Made by a program: the position numbers and the translations under genes
Assembly (NCBI RefSeq): GCF_000384075.1
Contig: NZ_KB913025.1
Span: 1,937,551 to 2,001,550, forward strand
From: Methylovulum miyakonense HT12
GTDB lineage: Bacteria; Pseudomonadota; Gammaproteobacteria; Methylococcales; Methylomonadaceae
DNA: 64,000 bases
Reading direction: 5' to 3'
The notes under the pieces: generated by a model
Told to the model about the DNA's origin: nothing
The model's database searches: none
What the model saw: the letters and a program-made list of their open reading frames with translations, nothing else
Part shown: positions 28,330 to 36,514 of the stretch, piece by piece
How the letters are laid out: each line of letters begins with the position of its first letter
Numbering within the stretch: position 1 is the first letter of the stretch

Positions 28330-29340
28330 ATGACCGACTTAATCACCAGCCGCGACCAAGCCCTGCGCTTTGAACACCAGCTCAACCAAATCGTCATCGG
28401 CCAAACCGCCGCTGTGCGCCATTTGCTGTTGGCGGTGTTTGCACGGGGGCATGTCCTGCTGGAAGGCAATGTCGGTGTCGGCAAAACCACCTTGCTACGC
28501 GCCATCGCCCACGGTTTGGGCGGTGATTACCAGCGCATCGAAGGCACGATAGACCTGATGCCAGCCGACCTGATTTATTACACCTATTTAGATGCTAGCG
28601 GCAAACCCCGGGTAGACCCAGGGCCTTTGCTCAGCCACCGCGAACGCTTGGCGACCTTCTTTTTTAACGAAATCAACCGCGCCCGCCCGCAAGTCCATTC
28701 CTTATTATTACGGGCGATGGCGGAACGCAGCGTCGGCGCATTCAACCAAACCTACCATTTGCCGCATCTGCAAGTCTTTGCCGACCGCAACCGCGTCGAG
28801 CGGGAAGAGACTTTTGAATTGCCCGCCGCCGCCAAAGACCGTTTTATGTTTGAAATCAGCCTCGACACGCCCACTGACGGAGCGGTGTTGCAAGAGCTGA
28901 TGTTCAACCCGCGCTACCACGACACCGACCGCTTGGTGCAGGAAATGGGCAGCGGGCAGATCGCCTATTACCAGCTTAATGACGTCGCCGCCGGCATCCA
29001 AGCGCACATCCACAGCAGCGACAAACTCAAAGCCTACGCCTTGGCCTTGTGGCAAGCCTCGCATAATCCCGCCAAATTCGGCATCCGCTTGGCTGATGTG
29101 GACATGGCGGAACTGATCCAAGCCGGGGCCAGCCCGCGCGGCATGAGCTATTTTATCCGCGCCGCGAAAACCCGCGCCTGGCTGGAAGGCCGCGATAACT
29201 TATTGCCGGAAGATTTGCAGGCCGTGTACGCCGTGACGATGGCGCACCGGATATTTTTCAGCCCGTTGTACGCTTACCGGAAAGACGAGCTGATGCCGCA
29301 ATTGATAACAGGGATATTGGCGCAAATTGCCGCGCCGTAA
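28330..29340 (+). CDS. mxaR: MoxR-type AAA ATPase MxaR
   Basis: A 336-residue cytoplasmic AAA+ ATPase of the MoxR family: Walker A EGNVGVGKTTLL, a MoxR-type GTIDLMPADLI segment, Walker B FFFNEINRA and a C-terminal lid domain. MoxR proteins work with VWA-domain proteins such as MxaS, MxaC and MxaL, all encoded downstream, and are needed to make active calcium-loaded methanol dehydrogenase. A terminator directly precedes the start, so separate or read-through transcription is likely. Confidence 0.93.
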   Translation: MTDLITSRDQALRFEHQLNQIVIGQTAAVRHLLLAVFARGHVLLEGNVGVGKTTLLRAIAHGLGGDYQRIEGTIDLMPADLIYYTYLDASGKPRVDPGPLLSHRERLATFFFNEINRARPQVHSLLLRAMAERSVGAFNQTYHLPHLQVFADRNRVEREETFELPAAAKDRFMFEISLDTPTDGAVLQELMFNPRYHDTDRLVQEMGSGQIAYYQLNDVAAGIQAHIHSSDKLKAYALALWQASHNPAKFGIRLADVDMAELIQAGASPRGMSYFIRAAKTRAWLEGRDNLLPEDLQAVYAVTMAHRIFFSPLYAYRKDELMPQLITGILAQIAAP

Positions 29341-29342
29341 AT

Positions 29343-29416
29343 GTAGGGTGGGCAATGTTGTTCTGCCCACCATTTATTAACATCCGAGGTGGGCAGAACA
29401 GCACTGCCCACCCTAC
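29343..29416. repeat. GTAGGGTGGGC palindromic repeat after mxaR
   Basis: A 74-bp inverted-repeat element nearly identical at its ends to that at 26286-26358, starting two bases after the mxaR stop. Confidence 0.85.
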
Positions 29417-29450
29417 GCGTAGAAATGAACATAAAAATAAGAAAACCACC

Positions 29451-30068
29451 ATGGATACCACTACAAAAAATGCCATAAACTTAGCCTTCGAGCTCACCGC
29501 CTTACGTTTAGCGATTGCCGCTTACGCAGGCTTAGGTCTGTTTGCCGTATTGATTGCCGAAGGCTTGGACAACCAAGAACCCGCGCCCTACGCCGCCTAT
29601 TATGTCGGTGCGGTTAACGAGGCCATCAGCCCGAAATTTTGGGACTTGCTCAGCGACACCAGCTTATTGCTGTTGTGCCTGAGCTTGCTTGTCGTGTATT
29701 TGTCCAGACGCATTCCGGTTTTAGCCAAGCCCGCACAGTATTTATGTCTTGTTAATAACCGCTTATTCCTCTTGGCCTTTACCTTAGGTGCGACGGCTTG
29801 GGGCATTTTATTGGCGCAAATTATCTTGCGGCTGGCGGATGGCGCGTATCCCGCCGCGTGGAGCAATTTGTTTTTTGATGCGCCCGGTTTTTTAGTTTTA
29901 GTGTTCTTGCCTTTGCTCAATAGCTTGTGGTGGTGCGCCGCGCAAACCGTCTCCCAACCGGACAGCGCCGCGTTGCAATGGCTATTTGAAAAATTGGGCA
30001 AATACACCTGGACTGCGTATGGCGTGTTTACGGGCTTGGTGGTGTTTTTGGTGGTTAACCAGCAATGA
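29451..30068 (+). CDS. Membrane protein of unknown function in the mxa operon
   Basis: 205 residues with four clear hydrophobic segments (about 15-38, 65-85, 105-130, 140-160) and a last one at 185-203, so an inner-membrane protein. Not recognised. It lies between mxaR and mxaS, where many mxa operons have nothing, and may be a lineage-specific maturation factor. The frame starts earlier at 29355 inside the GTGGGC repeat; the ATG at 29451 (MDTTTKNAIN) is preferred since it is outside the repeat. Confidence 0.75.
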   Translation: MDTTTKNAINLAFELTALRLAIAAYAGLGLFAVLIAEGLDNQEPAPYAAYYVGAVNEAISPKFWDLLSDTSLLLLCLSLLVVYLSRRIPVLAKPAQYLCLVNNRLFLLAFTLGATAWGILLAQIILRLADGAYPAAWSNLFFDAPGFLVLVFLPLLNSLWWCAAQTVSQPDSAALQWLFEKLGKYTWTAYGVFTGLVVFLVVNQQ

Positions 30069-30072
30069 ATGC

Positions 30073-30124
30073 TTGTCCACGAATACCCTCTGGGGCACAA
30101 GAAGCACGAAAAAACACGAAATTC
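30073..30124. repeat. Half copy of the TTGTCCACGAA repeat
   Basis: One arm of the family at 24113 and 31132 (TTGTCCACGAATACCC...AGCACGAAAAAACACGAA), just after the membrane protein stop. No second arm is present. Confidence 0.65.
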
Positions 30125-30134
30125 AACTTCCATC

Positions 30135-30269
30135 TTGTTCCCAAGCTCCGGCTTACCCGCTGGGCATAAATGGGAACACAGTCTCGGAAGCTCTAGCTTC
30201 CCGACATTATGAACATACGAAGCTAGAGCTTCGGCAACGGCATTCCCAAGCTGGAGCTTGGGAACGAGC
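30135..30269. repeat. GTTCCCAAGCT palindromic repeat cluster before mxaS
   Basis: Arms TTGTTCCCAAGCTCCGG and CAAGCTGGAGCTTGGGAACGAG enclose a GGAAGCTCTAGCTTCC hairpin and a CGAAGCTAGAGCTTCG hairpin. It ends 15 bases before the mxaS start. Confidence 0.85.
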
Positions 30270-30284
30270 GAAAACAAACAAACC

Positions 30285-31121
30285 ATGAACCCAACCCCAA
30301 TCTTCCAATACCGTTTGTCCATGCCCAGCAGCCGGGTTTATCCGGGCGCACATGTCGGGCGCAGGGTCAGTAGCGGGCATTTGTTCAAACAACACGAGCC
30401 GTTCATTGCCCATCCCGATCCACGGCGCATTGATTTGCGGGCGAGTGTGTTGGATGTGTTCGGGCAATACCGGGTGCGGGTTTACCAGCAACATAGCCTG
30501 ATTGACGTGTTGTTGCTGGCGGATTTGTCCGCGTCGATGGGCCAAAACAAGGCTTTGTTACTGGCTAGTCTGGATTCCATTGCCGGATCGGCTTTTAGCT
30601 ATGGCGACCGTTTTAGTTTTATCGCCTGTGGCGGTGAAACCACGCCCCGTTATCAGCTAAGCCATTGCCAACAACGCGGCGCACTCCAAGCTTTTAGCAA
30701 GCAACTGCAAACCGCCCGTTTCACGCCGCAAAACCCAACTTGGCAAGCGCTTTTGCCGCATTTGCCAAATCGTCCGTCATTAGTGTTTTTGTTGTCGGAT
30801 TTTCATTTTGATTTGGCTAGCCTTGCGCCTATCTTGCCGCAGTTGCGCCAGCACGATGTCATTCCGCTAGTCGTCTGGCAAACGGGCGATTATGAAAACC
30901 TGCCGGAATGGGGCTTGGCCAGTTTTCAGGACAGCGAAAGCCGCGCCACGCGCACGCTATTCATGCGTCCGGCCTTGCGGCGCAAGATCGTGCAAAATTT
31001 CCAGAAACGGCGGCGGCATCTGCAAAATTTTTTCCGCCGTTTTGGCTGTGAACCGGTGTTTTTGCAAGACCATTTCCAGGCCGCGCAGCTTCAAGCTTAT
31101 TTTTTGCAGAGGGTGGCATGA
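30285..31121 (+). CDS. mxaS: Methanol oxidation protein MxaS (DUF58)
   Basis: A 278-residue DUF58/VWA-like protein with a metal-site motif LLADLSASMG (DxSxS) and no membrane segment. It belongs to the set that works with the MoxR ATPase MxaR in calcium loading and maturation of methanol dehydrogenase. The frame opens earlier from a TTG in the repeat; the ATG at 30285 (MNPTPIFQYRL) is preferred. Its stop overlaps the mxaA ATG by 4 bp. Confidence 0.88.
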   Translation: MNPTPIFQYRLSMPSSRVYPGAHVGRRVSSGHLFKQHEPFIAHPDPRRIDLRASVLDVFGQYRVRVYQQHSLIDVLLLADLSASMGQNKALLLASLDSIAGSAFSYGDRFSFIACGGETTPRYQLSHCQQRGALQAFSKQLQTARFTPQNPTWQALLPHLPNRPSLVFLLSDFHFDLASLAPILPQLRQHDVIPLVVWQTGDYENLPEWGLASFQDSESRATRTLFMRPALRRKIVQNFQKRRRHLQNFFRRFGCEPVFLQDHFQAAQLQAYFLQRVA

Positions 31122-32176
31122 AACAGCAATCGTCCACGAAAAACACGAAAATCACGAAAATATTCAACGGGATACGAAATTACCAACATGGTGTGTTGCG
31201 GTCATTTCGTGTTTCTTGTGCCCCAGTGGGTATTCGTGCCGTTCGTGGACTATATTTGTTAAAGGATCATTATCCGAATGGTTTCAAAAGCTGTGTATTA
31301 GTCGGCTTATCGCTGTGCTTGCTGGCGTGCAGCAATGCGCCGGATACACCGGTTAGCGATTTTGAATTTTTAACCCCGCGCCCGTTCGGCTATCTCAACG
31401 GCGATGAAATCCGCCACAAAATCATTCTCGAGACCCGCAACGGCGTGCAACTGCAACGCGGCGGCTTGCCCAAGCGCGGCGCGGTCAACCGATGGCTGAA
31501 TGTAAACAAGGTCGAGGTTTTTGAAAGTAAAATCAGCGGCGGCTTCCGCTATGAAATTGATCTGGTCTATCAAGCCTTTTACGCGCCGCTGGAAGTGAAG
31601 ATGCTGACTATCCCCAGTTTTGACTTGCCTTTGGCGCAAGGCGGCAATAACGCCAGCCAAACCGTACCCGCTTGGCATTTCACCTTATCGCCGTTGCGCG
31701 AGTTGTCGATTAGAAAAGACGAATCGGGGCAATATATGCGCCCCGATGCCGCGCCACCGTTGCTCGATGATGCGGGCGTGGTTTACGGTTTGTGGGCGGC
31801 GTTTGCCGTCACGCTGGGCAGTGCGGGCGGTTTGGCGTATTACTACGGCTATCTGCCGGGCTTGCCGAAACGCCGCGTGTTTAAGCGGGCGGCGAAAAAG
31901 CTTGCCGGATTGCCGGATGCGCAAATAGCCGAAGCCTTGACCGTATTCCACCAAGCCTTGAACGCCGTCAATGGTGCGCCGTTGTTCCAACATCAGTTGG
32001 CGGATTTCTACCAACGCCATCCGTCTTATCAAACCGCTGACGCGCAACTGCGGTGGTTTTTCCAAACCTCTAACCAGCATTTTTTCAGCGATGCCGCGCC
32101 AAACCAAACCAACACATTGGCGAGTTTACGGAAGCTGTGCGCGGCCTGTTTGGATAAAGAACGGGGCTGGCGATGA
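31118..32176 (+). CDS. mxaA: Methanol oxidation protein MxaA with repeat-derived N-terminus
   Basis: 352 residues as read. Residues about 52-350 look like MxaA: a lipobox-like LCLLACSN, a periplasmic beta domain, a membrane helix (about 215-240, VYGLWAAFAVTLGSAGGL) and a cytoplasmic helical tail. MxaA is needed for calcium insertion in methanol dehydrogenase. Residues 6-45 are encoded by a palindromic repeat (31132-31250) that stays open in frame. Translation could start at the ATG coupled to mxaS or at an internal non-ATG codon near 31256; another reading, MVSK in a shifted frame, would need one more base near 31290. The protein is otherwise of normal type. Confidence 0.82.
   Translation: MKQQSSTKNTKITKIFNGIRNYQHGVLRSFRVSCAPVGIRAVRGLYLLKDHYPNGFKSCVLVGLSLCLLACSNAPDTPVSDFEFLTPRPFGYLNGDEIRHKIILETRNGVQLQRGGLPKRGAVNRWLNVNKVEVFESKISGGFRYEIDLVYQAFYAPLEVKMLTIPSFDLPLAQGGNNASQTVPAWHFTLSPLRELSIRKDESGQYMRPDAAPPLLDDAGVVYGLWAAFAVTLGSAGGLAYYYGYLPGLPKRRVFKRAAKKLAGLPDAQIAEALTVFHQALNAVNGAPLFQHQLADFYQRHPSYQTADAQLRWFFQTSNQHFFSDAAPNQTNTLASLRKLCAACLDKERGWR
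31132..31250. repeat. TTGTCCACGAA palindromic element inside the mxaA start region
   Basis: A 119-bp imperfect inverted repeat: GTCCACGAAAAACACGAAA at the left and TTTCGTGTTTCTTGTG...GTTCGTGGAC at the right. It is read in frame as residues about 6-45 of MxaA. Confidence 0.8.
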
Positions 32177-33153
32177 CATTGGCTATGGATACGCCGTGGT
32201 GGCTAGCGGCTTTGGTGCTGGCGGTGTTGCCGTTGTTCAATAACGGCATCCAGCCCAGTGCTTACCCGTGGTTGGTGATGCTGCCCATCGACCCGGTGTC
32301 GCAAGCCATTTCCGTGTTGTTGCGGGGGGGCGCGATGGCGGCGATTGCCGCGTTGGTGTTGGGCTTGGCGGGTCTGCATCAAACCGGACAAAGCCGCGAG
32401 CGCATCGGTTATGGCGCGAACATCGTCTTGCTGTTAGACCGCAGCAACAGCATGGACAACACCTTCGCGGGCAAAACCCCGGATGGCGCGGACGAATCCA
32501 AAGCCACGGCGGCGCGGCGGTTGTTAAGCGATTTTGTCCGGCAACGCCCGCACGATTTGCTGGGCATTGCCGAATACAGCACCGCGCCGTTGTTCGTGTT
32601 GCCGCTGACTGACAACAAAGCGGCGATACAGGCGGCGATCAACGCCACCGCCACGCCCGCTTTGGCGTACACCCATGTCAGCAAAGGCTTGGGTATGGCC
32701 TTGGATATGTTCAAAGACCAGCCCTTGAGCGGTTCGCGGATTGTGTTGCTGGTGTCCGATGGTGCGGCGGCGATAGACCCGGACAGCGAATTGCAACTGC
32801 GTTTGGCTTTCAAACGGCAAAACATCCGCTTGTACTGGCTGTTTTTACGCACCGCCAATAGCCCCGGCATTTTTGAGAAACCGCAAGACCCACGCGACGA
32901 TAACGCCGGGGCGATGCCGGAGCGTTACCTGCATTTGTTTTTCTCCAGCCTGAATATTCCCTATCAAGCTTACCAAGCCGAAAGCCCCGATGCCATGCAG
33001 CAAGCTATAGCCGACATTAACCGTTTGGAACACGCACCGCTGCATTACTTGGAGCGCATCCCTAAACGCGATTTGTCGGGCGATTGTTATTTATGGGCGA
33101 CAGGCTTATTGGCGATGTTGCTGGCTGTGAAATTTTTTGAGGTGAAACGATGA
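32173..33153 (+). CDS. mxaC: Methanol oxidation protein MxaC (VWA domain)
   Basis: A 326-residue membrane protein with membrane helices near both ends (about 10-30, 50-72 and 300-320) and a central von Willebrand A domain with the metal-site motif LLLDRSNSMD (DxSxS) and a later LVSDGAAA. Exposed domain in the periplasm or cytoplasm is not certain. It is part of the MxaR-MxaSACKL maturation set and overlaps mxaA and mxaK by 4 bp on each side. Confidence 0.9.
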   Translation: MTLAMDTPWWLAALVLAVLPLFNNGIQPSAYPWLVMLPIDPVSQAISVLLRGGAMAAIAALVLGLAGLHQTGQSRERIGYGANIVLLLDRSNSMDNTFAGKTPDGADESKATAARRLLSDFVRQRPHDLLGIAEYSTAPLFVLPLTDNKAAIQAAINATATPALAYTHVSKGLGMALDMFKDQPLSGSRIVLLVSDGAAAIDPDSELQLRLAFKRQNIRLYWLFLRTANSPGIFEKPQDPRDDNAGAMPERYLHLFFSSLNIPYQAYQAESPDAMQQAIADINRLEHAPLHYLERIPKRDLSGDCYLWATGLLAMLLAVKFFEVKR

Positions 33154-33701
33154 GCAAAGCATGGGTGTTATGGGGCGTGTTGCTTTTGGGTACGGCGGCA
33201 ATGCTGGTGCAAATCTGGATGCTGGTCGGCATCAATCAAAGCAATCAGGCCATTACCGATATGACGGCGGGGAAAGACGTGCCGTTGGATAAAATCGTCA
33301 CTGCCGCGCCAGAATTGCGCTTGGCGCGGGCGATGTTGTTGAAAAAGCAGCAGCGTTATGACGAAGCCTTGGCGACCTTGAACCTGATTTTAGATGCGCC
33401 CGATCCGGCCTTGCAGGCGAAAATCCGCTATAACTTGGGCAATATTTATCTGCACCTGGCCGTGCTCAAAACCGAAGCGATGGCGGTTAATGAAGCCATG
33501 CCTTTGCTGGCCTTGGCGAAACAAGCTTACCGCCAAGCCTTGGCCTTGGACAGCCAGTTTTGGGAGGCTAAATATAATCTGGAAGTCGCCATGCGCTTGT
33601 TGCCGGAAATGGACAAGATCAGCAGTGAAGATGAGAGTCCGGTCAACCAGAAATCACAGTTGTGGACGACCGTGCCGGGGTTTCCTAGGGGCTTGCCTTA
33701 A
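33150..33701 (+). CDS. mxaK: Methanol oxidation protein MxaK
   Basis: A 183-residue protein anchored by one N-terminal helix (about 5-27), then TPR-like helices (ELRLARAMLLKKQQRYDEALATL, YNLGNIYLHLA) and the MxaK-type end EAKYNLEVAMRLLPEMD. It needs no catalytic site and probably scaffolds the VWA proteins. It overlaps mxaC by 4 bp, and a repeat-filled gap of 225 bp follows. Confidence 0.87.
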   Translation: MSKAWVLWGVLLLGTAAMLVQIWMLVGINQSNQAITDMTAGKDVPLDKIVTAAPELRLARAMLLKKQQRYDEALATLNLILDAPDPALQAKIRYNLGNIYLHLAVLKTEAMAVNEAMPLLALAKQAYRQALALDSQFWEAKYNLEVAMRLLPEMDKISSEDESPVNQKSQLWTTVPGFPRGLP

Positions 33702-33752
33702 TACAACAAAGCAAAATGGGGGGTTATTGCCCACACGCTCAAGCTAAGGAAT

Positions 33753-33787
33753 TTGTCCACGAAAAACACGAAAATCACGAAAAAAAC
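33753..33787. repeat. Half copy of the TTGTCCACGAA repeat before mxaL
   Basis: TTGTCCACGAAAAACACG and flanks match the left arm of the element in mxaA almost exactly. No right arm is found. Confidence 0.7.
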
Positions 33788-33804
33788 TAGGTGAAAATTT
33801 CAGC

Positions 33805-33921
33805 GCGTTCCCAAGCTCCAGCTTGGGAACGCGGTAGCCGAAGCTCCAGCTTCGAGAATTTCATGACAGGAAGCCAGAGCTTCCCACACTGCATTCCCAA
33901 GCTGGAGCTTGGGAACGAGCG
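33805..33921. repeat. GTTCCCAAGCT palindromic repeat cluster before mxaL
   Basis: Arms GCGTTCCCAAGCTCCAGC... and ...AAGCTGGAGCTTGGGAACGAGC, with two inner GAAGCT hairpins. It ends six bases before the mxaL start, so it lies in the translation-start region. Confidence 0.85.
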
Positions 33922-33926
33922 TATCT

Positions 33927-34925
33927 ATGTTCTCAAACTACTTAAAAAACTACCGCTTCTGGCTATTAAGCCTAGCCTTGATTGCCATGCTAATGGTTTT
34001 TGTCCGTCCAACCCAAAACCAGCCGCGCCCTATCTATAACTACACCTTCATCATCGACATCACCCGCAGCATGAACGCCGCCGATTATCAATTGGACGGG
34101 CAGGCGGTCAGCCGTTTGGCATACGTCAAACACAGCTTGCGCGGCCTGTTGGCAAAACTGCCCTGCCAATCGAAAGTTGGCTTGGGCTTGTTTACGGAAC
34201 GCCGCTCGACCTTATTGTTCGAGCCGATAGAAGTCTGCCAGGGTTTTAACGACATCGACGCGGCCTTGGCAAACGTCGATTGGCGCATGGCTTGGGCGGC
34301 GGATAGCCGTATCGCCAGCGGTTTGTTGAACACCTTGCAGATGTTGGAAAAACTCGACACCCACGTTGTCTTCATCACCGACGGGCAAGAAGCCCCGCCC
34401 GTCAACCCGCGTTACCGTAGCGATTTTGCCGCCGTCAAAGGCAAAGTGCAGGGCATGGTTATCGGTGCAGGTGGTTTGCAGGCCGTGCCTATCCCGAAAT
34501 TCAACCATAAAGGCGAGCCGGATGGTTTTTACCGTCCCAATGACGTGCCGCACCGCTCGACCTTTGGCGAAGCGGATTTGAACCCGGAAAAAATTCAAGG
34601 TTATAACGCCCGCAATGCGCCCTTCGGCAGTGAGGCGGCGGTGGGCAGCGAGCATTTGTCGGCCTTGCAGGAAGGTTATTTGCAAGCCTTAAGCACGGAA
34701 GCCGGCTTGCATTATCATCGGATGACGGATGTGGAGGCCTTGGCGACAGCCTTGCAAATTCCAGAGTTTGCCGTGCAGAAAACCACTGCCGTGGATGTGC
34801 GCTGGCAAGCGGCATTGGCCGCGTTGCTGTTGGTGGCGTGTGTTTATGGAGGGTTACGCCCGTTCCCAAGCTGGAGCTTGGGAACGGGCGGAAACAATTA
34901 CTTACAGAATAGGAAAATTTTATGA
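33927..34925 (+). CDS. mxaL: Methanol oxidation protein MxaL (VWA domain)
   Basis: A 332-residue protein with an N-terminal membrane helix (about 10-28) and a VWA domain with FIIDITRSMN (DxTxS metal site) and VFITDGQEAPP. It belongs to the maturation set with MxaC and MxaS. The ATG at 33927 (MFSNYLKNY) is used; the earlier TTG at 33909 is inside the repeat. The C-terminal helix (about 288-308) is followed by about 20 residues, of which 311-322 are encoded by a palindromic repeat (34857-34890). Its stop overlaps the next ATG. Confidence 0.88.
   Translation: MFSNYLKNYRFWLLSLALIAMLMVFVRPTQNQPRPIYNYTFIIDITRSMNAADYQLDGQAVSRLAYVKHSLRGLLAKLPCQSKVGLGLFTERRSTLLFEPIEVCQGFNDIDAALANVDWRMAWAADSRIASGLLNTLQMLEKLDTHVVFITDGQEAPPVNPRYRSDFAAVKGKVQGMVIGAGGLQAVPIPKFNHKGEPDGFYRPNDVPHRSTFGEADLNPEKIQGYNARNAPFGSEAAVGSEHLSALQEGYLQALSTEAGLHYHRMTDVEALATALQIPEFAVQKTTAVDVRWQAALAALLLVACVYGGLRPFPSWSLGTGGNNYLQNRKIL
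34857..34890. repeat. GTTCCCAAGCT palindrome inside the mxaL 3' end
   Basis: A 34-bp near-perfect palindrome with two 16-bp arms and a 2-base centre. It supplies codons 311-322 of mxaL, immediately after its last membrane helix. Confidence 0.85.
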
Positions 34926-35872
34926 AAATTAACGGCTTGCTGATCGTGCTTTCGTTACTGACCAGCTTGGCTTTTGCCACAGAAAAAACGCCTGTCCGCA
35001 TCGGTGTCCAAGCCACGGGCACGGTCGCTTGGGAGTTGGCGGTGTTACAAACCCTGGAGACTGATTTTGACGTGGTCGTCAAAGAGATCGCCAATCCCGA
35101 AGCGGGCAAGGCGGCCTTGCAGGCGGGTGACGTGGACATGATTGTTTCGGATTGGCTGTGGGTGGCGCGGCAGCGGGCTAGCGGCGCTGATTATACGTTT
35201 TATCCGTATTCCAGCACCTCAGGCGCCTTGGTCGTCCCTAAAGGCAGCCCTATCCGTAGCATTAAGGATTTGCCCGGCAAACGGCTGGGCATCGCAGGCG
35301 GTGAATGGGATAAAAACTGGTTGTTGCTGCAAGCCTTGGGGAAACAACAACATCTGGACTTGGACGCGTCGGTGGAAAAAACCTTGGGCGCACCGGGGCT
35401 GCTCAGCGAAAAACTCCGCCAAAACCGGCTTGACGCCGTGCTGACCTACTGGCATTTTGCCGCCCGACTGGAAGCTGAAGGTTATCGTCAAGTTATTGAC
35501 GGGAAGGGTATTTTAAATGCGTTGGGGATTAACGGAAACGAACCGGCCTTAGGGTATGTGTTTAAGCAAAGCTGGGCGGCAGCGCATAAACCCGCGGTCA
35601 AGCATTTTTTGGCCGCCAATTTACAGGCCAAACAGCAATTATGCGTTTCCGACGCGGCCTGGAAAAATGTCTTGCCGTTGACCCAAACGGATGATCCGGC
35701 GACACAAGCCAACTTGCGCCAGCATTATTGTGCAGGGAATATCAGCCACTGGGGTGACCATGAACGGCAAGCGATTGCACATATTGATGCTTTGTTAGGG
35801 GCTTTAAGTGGCCACCAGCACACCGGTTCGCCGGAAGGCCTGCCATCCGGCACTTTTTGGACAATGGATTGA
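34922..35872 (+). CDS. Periplasmic substrate-binding protein linked to the mxa operon
   Basis: A 316-residue protein with signal peptide (AFA-TEK) and the fold of nitrate/sulfonate/thiamine-precursor-type binding proteins (PVRIGVQATGTVAWELAVL, IVSDWLWVARQR, GALVVPKGSPI). No permease or ATPase gene lies beside it. It overlaps mxaL by 4 bp, so it belongs to the mxa transcription unit. By analogy with MxaJ, a binding-protein fold reused for enzyme maturation, it may act on methanol dehydrogenase or its metal or cofactor; that is inference. It is not MxaJ itself. Confidence 0.82.
   Translation: MKINGLLIVLSLLTSLAFATEKTPVRIGVQATGTVAWELAVLQTLETDFDVVVKEIANPEAGKAALQAGDVDMIVSDWLWVARQRASGADYTFYPYSSTSGALVVPKGSPIRSIKDLPGKRLGIAGGEWDKNWLLLQALGKQQHLDLDASVEKTLGAPGLLSEKLRQNRLDAVLTYWHFAARLEAEGYRQVIDGKGILNALGINGNEPALGYVFKQSWAAAHKPAVKHFLAANLQAKQQLCVSDAAWKNVLPLTQTDDPATQANLRQHYCAGNISHWGDHERQAIAHIDALLGALSGHQHTGSPEGLPSGTFWTMD
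35830..35858 (+). terminator. Likely terminator at the end of the mxa locus
   Basis: GCCGGA (35830-35835) pairs with TCCGGC (35846-35851), followed by a run of five T. It overlaps the last codons of the binding-protein gene. Confidence 0.45.
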
Positions 35873-35974
35873 TGGCTTAATTGGGTCTGGTTGATGCAAG
35901 CCATAAACCGCCATGTTGGTTTGATGGGCTACAGTCATCGTCGGGCCCATACAAAATATGATTTGCCACCCCGC

Positions 35975-36490
35975 CTAATTCAAAATCTTCCCGATCATTG
36001 CGTCGTATTTTGCTTTAGGCAAAACCCCGCTGACGCCAGTCCGTTGTTGGGCGGCGTCAAAAAAGTAGGTTCTGGGGATTTCCCCGTACCATTTCGGATC
36101 AATCTCAAAGCGGAGCTTGCGGTCATTGTCATCGGCGAACACCCAGTTTTCAAGGTCGGTCAGTTGCAGTTTTTCAAAAATGCCATGGATTTGTGCGCTG
36201 GCGGATAAATCATCCGCCGCCAGCAAGATGATCTTTAGCGCGGGCTTTTGTTTGTGGATGTCGCGCAGCAAGGCCATGTCTTTCATGCACGAAACGCAGT
36301 TGATTGACCAGATCGCCAATAAAAACGGTTGCTTGGTGTTGTTTGCCAAGATTTGTTTGTAACTGCCGGAGATGAAGGCTTGGGTTTGCGGAGTGCTGGT
36401 GGAGCCGGTAACGGTGGATGCGGCGGGTGCGGGTTGGTTGGATAAGGCGAGAAGTAAGCCCAATAAACGGGCAAGGTAGGTTCGTGGCAT
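35975..36490 (-). CDS. TlpA-like periplasmic thioredoxin
   Basis: 171 residues: signal peptide (cleavage near APA-AST), then a thioredoxin-fold domain with a CVSC active site in WSINCVSCMKDM and a cis-Pro-type EIPRTYFF. It would reduce or shuffle thiols in the periplasm. It is the last of three closely spaced minus-strand genes with a BNR lipoprotein and an outer-membrane barrel (gap 25 bp). Confidence 0.85.
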   Translation of the reverse strand: MPRTYLARLLGLLLALSNQPAPAASTVTGSTSTPQTQAFISGSYKQILANNTKQPFLLAIWSINCVSCMKDMALLRDIHKQKPALKIILLAADDLSASAQIHGIFEKLQLTDLENWVFADDNDRKLRFEIDPKWYGEIPRTYFFDAAQQRTGVSGVLPKAKYDAMIGKILN

Positions 36491-36514
36491 AGTCAATTAT
36501 TATTGTTATAAGGA

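Noticed and set aside
26286-34890. CRISPR array
   Set aside because: The repeats are palindromic elements of several families at irregular spacing, not direct repeats with regular spacers, and no cas gene is seen.
35891-36208. Plus-strand 105-residue frame over the thioredoxin gene
   Set aside because: It is antisense to a protein with signal peptide and CXXC motif; no support for coding.
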